From NCBI GenBank assembly GCA_946480565.1, contig CAMLKR010000022.1, positions 1-22,374 on the forward strand: a DNA stretch of 22,374 bases, in the 5' to 3' direction. A program made the position numbers and the translations under genes. The DNA is from an uncultured Arenimonas sp. GTDB taxonomy: Bacteria > Pseudomonadota > Gammaproteobacteria > Xanthomonadales > Xanthomonadaceae. Below, in pieces: positions 7,880 through 14,568 of the stretch (positions are counted from its first letter, which is position 1; each line of letters begins with the position of its first letter). The notes beneath the pieces were generated by a model. It saw only the letters and a program-made list of their open reading frames with translations. It searched no databases and was not told the DNA's origin.

Positions 7880-9003
7880 GGCGGCACCATCGGTGTGTTG
7901 GAGACCAGTCCGTCGCGCGAGAGGTTGAAGCTCTGCTTGTACTGGCCGCGCTTGATGTCGTGGGTGACGCTGTTGACGTAGTAGAGTCCGTCGTAGCTGA
8001 GGCCGGCGCCGCGCACGCCCACCATCATCCGGGCGCGCAGCACGTGGCCGTAGCGCAGCACGTCGAGCGATCCCGAGCCGGTGATGGAATCCTGCGCCGA
8101 GAACAGGATGCCGAGCGCCTTGTTGGCCGCGTCGGACGGGTTGAGGTGTGCGGCGTCGCTCGGGAACTCCAGCCGGGAAGGCAGCGGGATGCGCAGGCCC
8201 ATCGGGGGCCGCAGCACGCTGAGGTTGGGGATCGGGATCGGGATCGGCGCACGCCGCGACACCGGGTCCATCACCGTCATCACCACGATCTTCTTGGCCA
8301 TGCCGTCGAAGCTGAAGCTCAGCGACTCGACGTTGGTGTAGGCGTCCATGTTGACGTTCAGCGCCGGCTGCGGCGCCGGGATGCGGATGTCGGGGCCGAA
8401 ATAGGCGATGTTGGAACCCGGTGCCGGGCCGGGTTCGACGTAGAAGACGTAGCCGCAGTTGGAGGCCAGCTCCTTGAGGTATTCGCGATCGGTGCCGCGC
8501 TGGTGCGGCATCTCCTCCAGCGGGTTCGGGATGTCCGGGATCACGGGCGGGATCGCGATCGGCGCGATGCCCAGCGCCGCGTACTTGGCCAGGATGGCGT
8601 AGACGCGGGCGATGATCGGCATGGCCGGGAAGCGCATGAAGGGCATCTCCACCAGGTCCATGTACAGGCTCAGGTCCTCGCCGGTGATGGTTAGGGTGGA
8701 CTTGCCCGGATCGTTGCTGGGCGCGATTTCCTGGCGGGTGACCACGCCGTCGGCCAGCACGTGCGGCAGGCCGTGCACGGTGGCGACGATGATCACGCGG
8801 GTCAGGATCGGGTCGAAGTAGCCCGCCGGCAGCAACGCGTTCTGGATCAGCGAGTTCTTGCCGACCTGGAAGCTGAGCTGGAAACCGCCGCGATCGCCGC
8901 CGCTGTTCACCTGCACGGCGTCGAGCGCGTCCAGCACCTCGGCCGGCGCGGGCACCGGCACGCCGGGGCCGATCAGCAGCGTCAGATGCACGCCGTCGAG
9001 CAT
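7876..9003 (-). CDS. gp27-like baseplate hub protein
   Basis: This 375-aa protein matches the hub (gp27 / phage late control gpD-like) half of a VgrG. Strand-rich N-terminal segments (GGFQLSFQVGKNSLIQ, ADGVVTRQEIAPSNDPGKST, LTITGEDLSLYMDL) are followed by a hub-type YLKELASNCGYVFYVEPGPA segment. The C-terminus (LSYDGLYYVNSVTHDIKRGQ, YKQSFNLSRDGL) is typical of gpD/gp27 domains. It would form the trimeric ring that adapts the threefold spike to the sixfold tube. Two loops are unusually proline/isoleucine rich (about residues 145-165 and 255-285, including an IPIPIPN stretch). The ATG overlaps the LysM gene stop by one base (TGATG). In Afp/PVC hub and spike are fused in one protein. Here they are two genes. 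Confidence 0.87.
   Translation of the reverse strand: MLDGVHLTLLIGPGVPVPAPAEVLDALDAVQVNSGGDRGGFQLSFQVGKNSLIQNALLPAGYFDPILTRVIIVATVHGLPHVLADGVVTRQEIAPSNDPGKSTLTITGEDLSLYMDLVEMPFMRFPAMPIIARVYAILAKYAALGIAPIAIPPVIPDIPNPLEEMPHQRGTDREYLKELASNCGYVFYVEPGPAPGSNIAYFGPDIRIPAPQPALNVNMDAYTNVESLSFSFDGMAKKIVVMTVMDPVSRRAPIPIPIPNLSVLRPPMGLRIPLPSRLEFPSDAAHLNPSDAANKALGILFSAQDSITGSGSLDVLRYGHVLRARMMVGVRGAGLSYDGLYYVNSVTHDIKRGQYKQSFNLSRDGLVSNTPMVPP
8228..8247. repeat. Short tandem hexamer (three GGGATC units) inside the hub gene
   Basis: Three consecutive copies of GGGATC on the plus strand lie within the hub reading frame and encode the IPIPIP part of the proline/isoleucine-rich loop. Loss or gain of a unit would keep the frame and change the loop by one Ile-Pro pair. 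Confidence 0.6.
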
Positions 9004-9359
9004 CAGCCGATCCCCTCGGGCAGGGCGATGCGCAGGCTGCGGCCGATCGCTTCGGTCAGCGCGTCGGGGCGGGTGGCGCCATTGGCTTCGCAGAGCTTCC
9101 AGTACTGTTCGGGGTCGGTGAGGTAGCGCGCCGACAGGTTGTCCAGCCGGTCGCCCTGCACTACGGTGTGCCGGGCGAAAGCGATGAAGCGCTCCGGCGC
9201 CGGCACGAAGCGGCGCGCGAGGTAGGCGGTGCCGCGGCCGTCGGGACCCGCGTGCACCAGCACCGGCACGCCGTTGTAGCGGCTGTTGGGCGGGAACGGC
9301 CGGGTGCCGGCGGTGGCGTTGCCCAGCAGGTTCTCGAGCTGCTTGAGCGCGTCGTTCAC
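9003..9359 (-). CDS. LysM-domain baseplate protein (gp53/Afp7-like)
   Basis: This 118-aa protein has an N-terminal region with an RYNGVPVLVHAGPDGR strand pair, then YLARRFVPAPERF. A LysM-like module follows at about residues 63-112 (RHTVVQGDRLDNLSARYLTD, then PEQYWKLCEANG). In phage T4 gp53 and in Afp7/Pvc7 the LysM-like protein clamps neighbouring wedges around the hub, so a structural role is more likely than peptidoglycan binding. The start I chose is GTG at 9359: it overlaps the upstream stop by four bases (GTGA), like the junctions elsewhere in this operon, and no ATG is positioned better. Confidence 0.85.
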   Translation of the reverse strand: MNDALKQLENLLGNATAGTRPFPPNSRYNGVPVLVHAGPDGRGTAYLARRFVPAPERFIAFARHTVVQGDRLDNLSARYLTDPEQYWKLCEANGATRPDALTEAIGRSLRIALPEGIG

Positions 9360-10012
9360 GGAATGCCTCCCAGGCCCAGGGCCGCCAGGTCGCCGCCCGG
9401 CGCCTTGCCGGCCAGGCGTTCCTTGTTCTGCAGGTGGCCGAGGAAGAGCGTGCCGGCCTTGTGCGAGAAGCCGACGTCGTTCACCGACAGCACGCGCATG
9501 CCCAGGCTGACCTTGGCGCGCAGCGGGTTGAGGTCCGGGTCGAAGGCTTCTTCGGTGACGCTGAACTCGGTGATGCGCACGGCCAGGATGCGCTGCTTGC
9601 TCCAGACGAACAGCGCGAGCGGCGCTTCGGCCGCCGCGATCTCGATGGTGCCGATGGCGGCAAGCCCATCGGCCGCGAGCAGCGAAGCCGAAGTGGGATT
9701 GATCAGGCCCTCGAGCGCGGCGATCTGCGGCTGGATGCCGAACTGCACGGTGTTGGCGTGCTGGTCGGGGAACTCGAGCTGGTCGGTGGCGTCGATCTCG
9801 GCCTCGAGCTTCAGGGTTTCCACGGCCGGGCCTTTCAGTCGAAGTACTTCGGAACGGTCGCCCCCCTCGCCGGTGCCCTGCACCTGCAGCGTGCGGCTGA
9901 GCGAGTCCGGGTTGTACTGCAGGGCGATCACGCGCCTGACCGCGCCGGACTTCGGGTCGATCAGGGCGATACCGGCGCGCAACAGCTTCGGGGAGATCGG
10001 ACTGTTGTTCAT
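9356..10012 (-). CDS. CIS tube protein / tube-initiator-like baseplate protein
   Basis: This 218-aa protein has the signature N-terminus of the eCIS tube protein family: a short variable lead, then GIALIDPKSG and VIALQYNPDSLSRTLQVQGT (residues 29-48). The body has the alternating pattern LKLEAEIDATDQLE, then APLALFVWSKQRILAVRITE and FSVTEEAFDPDLNPLRAKVS, as in tube-domain proteins that sit between hub and inner tube (Afp7/gp54-like role). The ATG lies 13 bases after the stop of the 688-aa DUF4157 protein with a modest GAGGAA upstream. The stop overlaps the LysM gene start, and in other eCIS these two are sometimes a single protein. It marks the return from cargo to structural genes. Confidence 0.85.
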   Translation of the reverse strand: MNNSPISPKLLRAGIALIDPKSGAVRRVIALQYNPDSLSRTLQVQGTGEGGDRSEVLRLKGPAVETLKLEAEIDATDQLEFPDQHANTVQFGIQPQIAALEGLINPTSASLLAADGLAAIGTIEIAAAEAPLALFVWSKQRILAVRITEFSVTEEAFDPDLNPLRAKVSLGMRVLSVNDVGFSHKAGTLFLGHLQNKERLAGKAPGGDLAALGLGGIP

Positions 10013-10025
10013 GGCGGGCGGTTCC

Positions 10026-12092
10026 TCACAGCGTTTCCCAGATCTCGCGCATTCTTCTTCCTTCCGTATCGAACATTTCGTTGCAGGCGTTCACCGCTTC
10101 CGAGCGGCTCTGGTCCTTGAACCAGTTCCGCATGTACTTGGTCGCGGTGATCCATTCGTTGACGGCGACCTTCCAGGCGCGCCGTTGGTCCGCCGAGCCG
10201 CCGTTGCTGCGCAGGCTCTCGCCCCTGGCGACGAGCTGCCGGGCGTACGCGCGGGCCTGGCTGGTCCAGGCCGCCGCGTCGCGGATCGGATCGCTCGAGC
10301 CCATTCCGGGGATCAGTTGGAGGGCGGGAGCCTGCGGCTGTGCGGCCGGATTCAGGGCCGGGGGAGAGGCGGCGGGCGGCCCGGCGTCCTTCTTCGCAGG
10401 CTCCTCGGCGGCGGGCTTTTGCGGCCCCTTTCCGGCCTGCGCCTGCCTGGCCTGGGCCTCGCGGTCCTTGGCCTGTTTGCGGAGCTTCTCGGAAAGCTCG
10501 CGCTGTTCCTCTTCGCGCTGCTGCCGCTCCCGCTCCTCAGCCACGTCCAGAAGCTTGAAGGAGTAGGTGAAAGAGTTTTCGGTGAAGAAGATTCCGTCAC
10601 CCTCGGACTTGCTCTCCTCGCCCTTGCGGGTGCCCAGCGCCACCGTCACGGATTCGAGGCTTTGTCCGCCCATCATGTTGTTCTGGCTGATGACCACGGT
10701 GACCGTCGCGTAGATCTCCTTCGGATCCTGCTCGAGCAGCGCGGCCAGCTCGGAGGTCATGCCGGCGAGCTTGATCCGGACGTCCTTCTCGATCTCGCGC
10801 TCCATCTCTTCCTGCGCGGCTTGCCGTTTGGCGTCGCCGAGCAGAAGCTCCTCGACTTCGGGACCGATCGCGATCAGCGGATGTCCACCCTTGGGTCCGC
10901 CGCCGCGGGGCTTCGCGCCGCGGCCCTTGGCGCCGGCGCCGGCCCGGGCGCCCGGGCCCTTGAAGAACTTTCCGGCGCCGGCGCCGGACTTTCCCCTCGC
11001 CGCGGATTCCAGGCGCGATGCGGGCGGAACCTCGATCTTCGCAGCGGGGATACGGCCCGGAGGCGTTTTTGGCAAGGGCTTGGGCGCCGGCGGCGCGGCC
11101 GGGACTTCCACCTTCGCGCCGGGCGCCTTGACCTGGACTTCCTTGGAGTAGCCGCCCTTCTTCCACCAGCGTTCCTGCGCGGTGACTTCACTGCCCTGCA
11201 TCTCCTTCGGGAGGTTCCTGGCCAGCTGCTTGGCGTCGTCGATCGTCTTGTTGAGGTGAGGCTGCTTCTCGCCGCCGGGAGGCGCCAGTTCGTTCGGCAG
11301 CGTGCGCTTGTCGCCCGCGCGCATGTCGGCCTCGCTCCACGGCCCGGCGGTGACGTCGCCAACGAGGACCTTTCCATCCTTGACCGCCACCATGTCCGGC
11401 CGGCGGTTCTTGTGCGGAAACGCCTTCTTGAGCCACGGGACGTCGCCGAACTCGGAACTCGTATAGACCTTGTAGCCCTTGCCCTCGAGCGTCTTGCGCC
11501 ACTTGCCGATCTCCTGGGGCTCGGAGAACTTGCCAAGCTCCGCGGCTTCGTTGCCGTTGCGCTGCACCTGGGCGGGCCGCCCGTCCTGCTGCAGGACATG
11601 GGTGAGTTCATGGGCGATCAGCGTCCTGCCGGCCAGCGTTCCCGGCTGGTATGCGCCTTCGGCGAAGACCAGGTCGTGGCCGAAGGCGAACGCATTGGTC
11701 TGGCGCCGCAGAGCGGATGCCGATGCCTGCTCGCCCGAATGCACGCGGATCGAGCTGAAGTCCGCGCCGAAGCGGTCTTCCATGAAGTTGCGCGTCGAAG
11801 CGTCCAGAGCGACGCCGGAGCCACCGGTTTCGGCGGAAACCCTGGACCGGAAACCATCCAGTCCCTGGGTCTGCAGCGGTGAGGGGGTGCCCACCGTGGG
11901 CGTCGACGGGTGCATGACCAAGGCTGCCGCGGCGTTGGCCGCGCGCTCCGCATCCACAGCCCCCGGCGGGTTCAGAATGGCGGCGGGCCGCCCTGCGGCT
12001 GGCGCCACGCGCACCGAGGGGTGGTCGCCTGCCTGGGGAGCTTGCCGGTCGGCGGACGCGGTGGCGGACGGATTGGAGCGGGAGCGCGACAT
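10026..12092 (-). CDS. DUF4157 (eCIS core domain) protein with unassigned central domain and coiled coil; candidate cargo
   Basis: This 688-aa protein has a disordered first 75 residues, then a DUF4157 domain at about 95-172: FMEDRFGADFSSIRVHSGEQ, AFAFGHDLVFAEGAYQPGTL, then LIAHELTHVLQQDG. HELTH at 161-165 fits the HExxH zinc-peptidase pattern. Residues 195-310 form a compact unrecognised domain (GYKVYTSSEFGDVPWLKKAF; RRPDMVAVKDGKVLVGDVTA) that faintly recalls a PD-(D/E)xK nuclease core. Next come an Ala/Pro/Lys/Gly-rich linker (325-405), a helical part, and a beta pair with SVTVALGTRK and IFFTENSFTYSFKL. A highly charged coiled coil (517-555), a Pro/Ala linker and a terminal helical segment end the protein. 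A GTG lies two codons upstream. I prefer the ATG at 12092 because it overlaps the previous stop (TGATG). DUF4157 is known to mark eCIS-associated toxins; delivery as cargo is inferred. Confidence 0.8.
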   Translation of the reverse strand: MSRSRSNPSATASADRQAPQAGDHPSVRVAPAAGRPAAILNPPGAVDAERAANAAAALVMHPSTPTVGTPSPLQTQGLDGFRSRVSAETGGSGVALDASTRNFMEDRFGADFSSIRVHSGEQASASALRRQTNAFAFGHDLVFAEGAYQPGTLAGRTLIAHELTHVLQQDGRPAQVQRNGNEAAELGKFSEPQEIGKWRKTLEGKGYKVYTSSEFGDVPWLKKAFPHKNRRPDMVAVKDGKVLVGDVTAGPWSEADMRAGDKRTLPNELAPPGGEKQPHLNKTIDDAKQLARNLPKEMQGSEVTAQERWWKKGGYSKEVQVKAPGAKVEVPAAPPAPKPLPKTPPGRIPAAKIEVPPASRLESAARGKSGAGAGKFFKGPGARAGAGAKGRGAKPRGGGPKGGHPLIAIGPEVEELLLGDAKRQAAQEEMEREIEKDVRIKLAGMTSELAALLEQDPKEIYATVTVVISQNNMMGGQSLESVTVALGTRKGEESKSEGDGIFFTENSFTYSFKLLDVAEERERQQREEEQRELSEKLRKQAKDREAQARQAQAGKGPQKPAAEEPAKKDAGPPAASPPALNPAAQPQAPALQLIPGMGSSDPIRDAAAWTSQARAYARQLVARGESLRSNGGSADQRRAWKVAVNEWITATKYMRNWFKDQSRSEAVNACNEMFDTEGRRMREIWETL

Positions 12093-14302
12093 CAGCACGT
12101 CTCCGTCCGCGAACTCTTGAAGCCTTTCAGCCGGTACATCGTTCCCGCCGTGTGCCCCGCGTCATAGAGGCTCGCCGGCATCGGCTTGAGCCCGGACGGC
12201 GGCTTCAGCATCTGCGGCTGGTGCGCGAGCCAGGAATGGCCGGTGAGATGGTTCTTGCGCGGGATCAGCGTCAGGTTGGACTGGTCCGCGTCCTTTCCGC
12301 CCAGGAACAGCGGCACGACGTGGTGCAAATGCATGGTGTTGGCCACCGGGTCCTTGCCCCAGAGGCGCTGCATCCGCATCTGCTGGGCAGCCGTTTCGTC
12401 GCGGTCCGCGCCCGGGGTCCTGACGAAGACCAGTTGCGGGACGTTGCCGACCAGCGGCGGGCCCAGCAGGGTCGGCCAGCAGATCGGATATATTCCCTTG
12501 CGCTGCTTCTTCTTGTCCTTCTTCTTGCGCGTCTTGGCCTTCTTCGGTTTTGTCTGGCCCTTGGTCTTGCGGAACGTCTTGCGCGACTTGGCCGGCTTGG
12601 CGCGCTTGGGCTTGGGCGCCTTGGCGGTGCGGCCTGGCTTCCCGCGGGTGGGGCGCTTGAGCTTGCCGCGCCCCCGCAGGCTGATGATGAACTCTGCGAC
12701 GGAAGCGACCTTCTTCTTCGTCCGCATCCAGTTGGTCTGCTTTTCGAAGCTGGCCATCTCGTCGTCAATCTTCTTTAGGGTTTCCCCTTCCTCCTTGAGG
12801 TTCTTCTCGTAGTCGATCAGCTCCCTGGCGGCGACCAGGTTCATGTTCACCGTATCCTCCAGTCCGCCTACCAGCGCGAACATGTCGCCGGCCAGGTCGC
12901 CGACGTAGGAGTTCTGGGTCATCCAGTCCTCGTGCCACTCGGCGAACTCGTCCAGCTGTTCCTCCACGTCGTCGAGGTTGGTCACGTCGTCGGGGATGTC
13001 CAGCTTGACGTTGCGGTTCAGGACGTAGGCGTGCTGCGCGTTCTGCGCGTACATCTGCATCTCGAGGTAGGCGAGGCCGAGGATGGTCTTGCGGTGCTCG
13101 TCGGACAGTCCGGCGAACACCGGGCCGAGCTCCTCCAGCAGCGCGATCGTCTCCGTGACGGCCTCGGCCTGCGCGTGCACGATGTCCAGCAGGTCGAGGT
13201 CCACCTGGTCGGCGTCCGCGAGCAGCGAATCGGCCTGCTGTTTTCCGGCGCGGGCCGACACCAGCGCCGCGTCGATGTCCGACTGCCCCGCCTTGACCCG
13301 GTCGGCTTCCGCCGCACGCTGCTTGTCCTCGTCCTGCGTGGTGGGCTCGTCCTTCTCGGGCTCGGTCGCGACCGGGGGGCTGACAGCAGGTGCCGCCAGC
13401 TCTTCGACGAAGGCGGCGACGACGTAGAGCGGTTCCTTCGGTCCGAATCCCGGGACGGCTTCGGCGGTGACGACCTGCAACCAGGCGCCGCCGGCCTTGG
13501 TGGCGACGATGTTCACCTGGGTCCCGGGCTCCAGGGCCGTCGGGCAGTTGGACTTTTCGGCGCCGGCGGCGATGGAGCGGCAGACCTTGGCCGTCGTCTG
13601 GCCCGACAGCTTCCTTGCCTTCTCGCGCTTCGCATCGGCGGAGATCTCGGCCAGCGAGAGGATCCGGCCACGCCTCGCCGGAGGGCCGGGCTGCCGCTGC
13701 AGATAGGCCGGACCGCGTTCCGCCTGACCCTGCTGGACCACGTGCGTGAGTTCGTGCGCGAGCAGCTTCCGCCCCGCGCTGGTCGCGGGCGAGTACTGGC
13801 CCGATGCGAAGACGATGTCCCGCCCGCTGGTGAATGCATGGGCGTTCACCGCCGCGGTCGCCCGGTCGTCGACGTGGATGCGGACGCCGCTGAAATCGTG
13901 TCCGAACCGCGACTCGAAAAAGCCGCGTTCCGCCTCGGGCAGCGCTTGTCCCGGCGCCGAGAGCGCGGCCTCGACGGAGGCCGGAGCGGTCTCGGTGCCG
14001 GCATTGCCGGCAGTCATGCGCTGGATGCCCGGCGGGGCCTTGGCCGCGGGGGCGCTGCCGGACGTGAGGATCCGCTCCGCCATCCGATCCGCTTCGCGTT
14101 CGAACGCATCCCCTTCCGGGCCGATGCGGATCTTGGTCTGCAGCGCGCGCTGCTTCTTCCTCCGGCAGGTATCGCAGCCGCCGGGACCGGCTGCGGCCAT
14201 CGAGCCACAGGACGAGCACCGCCGCTGCAGAATCCGGTTTCCGCCCGGGGGCGCGCGGTGGATGGCGCTCGATTCCGGCGTCGTGGTGGCCACGTGCTTC
14301 AT
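12092..14302 (-). CDS. DUF4157 (eCIS core domain) protein with lysine-rich segment and HNH nuclease-like C-terminus; candidate toxin cargo
   Basis: This 736-aa protein is modular. Residues 29-46 hold two CxxC pairs (CSSCG, CDTC), a small zinc-ribbon-like head common before DUF4157. A PEGDAFEREADRMAERIL helix follows. DUF4157 spans about 120-195 (FFESRFGHDFSGVRIHVDDR; LLAHELTHVVQQG, HExxH-type at 183-187). Residues 235-300 look like a bacterial SH3-type barrel. A long helical region (325-540) includes acidic coiled coils. Residues 543-603 are extremely Lys/Arg rich. The last 100 residues carry an HNH/LHH-type pattern: MHLHHVVPLFLGG (657-669), an Asn at 676 and NHLTGHSW (684-691). The ATG at 14302 overlaps the 89-aa gene stop (ATGA). 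The nuclease activity and its delivery by the particle are inferred from architecture and position. A much longer upstream extension of the frame was rejected because it lies over the small gene and the ATPase. Confidence 0.85.
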   Translation of the reverse strand: MKHVATTTPESSAIHRAPPGGNRILQRRCSSCGSMAAAGPGGCDTCRRKKQRALQTKIRIGPEGDAFEREADRMAERILTSGSAPAAKAPPGIQRMTAGNAGTETAPASVEAALSAPGQALPEAERGFFESRFGHDFSGVRIHVDDRATAAVNAHAFTSGRDIVFASGQYSPATSAGRKLLAHELTHVVQQGQAERGPAYLQRQPGPPARRGRILSLAEISADAKREKARKLSGQTTAKVCRSIAAGAEKSNCPTALEPGTQVNIVATKAGGAWLQVVTAEAVPGFGPKEPLYVVAAFVEELAAPAVSPPVATEPEKDEPTTQDEDKQRAAEADRVKAGQSDIDAALVSARAGKQQADSLLADADQVDLDLLDIVHAQAEAVTETIALLEELGPVFAGLSDEHRKTILGLAYLEMQMYAQNAQHAYVLNRNVKLDIPDDVTNLDDVEEQLDEFAEWHEDWMTQNSYVGDLAGDMFALVGGLEDTVNMNLVAARELIDYEKNLKEEGETLKKIDDEMASFEKQTNWMRTKKKVASVAEFIISLRGRGKLKRPTRGKPGRTAKAPKPKRAKPAKSRKTFRKTKGQTKPKKAKTRKKKDKKKQRKGIYPICWPTLLGPPLVGNVPQLVFVRTPGADRDETAAQQMRMQRLWGKDPVANTMHLHHVVPLFLGGKDADQSNLTLIPRKNHLTGHSWLAHQPQMLKPPSGLKPMPASLYDAGHTAGTMYRLKGFKSSRTETC

Positions 14303-14568
14303 CGACGCAGTCCCTGGACGATGGCAGCCGCGGCCCGGCTGCCGATGGAGGCGGCGCCCTCCGGAGCGGGCGCGGGGGGAAGGGAGAGCTTCAGCCCACG
14401 TTGGCTTCCCGCACCGGTGAGCTCCGCGGCGACCTGCGGATCCGCGAGCAGGTGGCCGAGGGCGGCCTCCAGCTCGCGGGTGATCCTGTGCTGCTGATCC
14501 GCGGGAAAACCCCGCAGCGCCAGTTCGCCGATGCTGACGGCGATCCGGGAGGGCGGGGGCCGGTTCAT
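14299..14568 (-). CDS. Small conserved-looking eCIS-associated protein (89 aa), function unknown
   Basis: This small protein starts with a disordered MNRPPPSR, followed by the strand motif IAVSIGELALRGF (9-21). A helix follows (PADQQHRITRELEAALGHLL, 22-41), and then a low-complexity tail ending in a short helix. It sits between the AAA+ ATPase and the first DUF4157 gene with four-base overlaps on both sides (ATGA), which strongly supports it as a real translated gene. I have seen similar short proteins beside DUF4157 genes but know no assigned function. Possible roles are a cargo chaperone or an adaptor for the ATPase. Being 5' to the toxin-like gene, an immunity role cannot be excluded, but nothing in the sequence supports it. 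Confidence 0.72.
   Translation of the reverse strand: MNRPPPSRIAVSIGELALRGFPADQQHRITRELEAALGHLLADPQVAAELTGAGSQRGLKLSLPPAPAPEGAASIGSRAAAAIVQGLRR

Noticed and set aside
9003..9359. Peptidoglycan-binding role for the LysM protein
   Set aside because: In phage and eCIS baseplates the LysM-like fold is structural, and the gene sits between tube-initiator and hub genes.
9168..11882. Plus-strand open frame of 904 codons
   Set aside because: It lies antisense to the LysM, CIS tube and 688-aa DUF4157 genes, has the composition of a shadow frame in GC-rich DNA and no recognisable domain.
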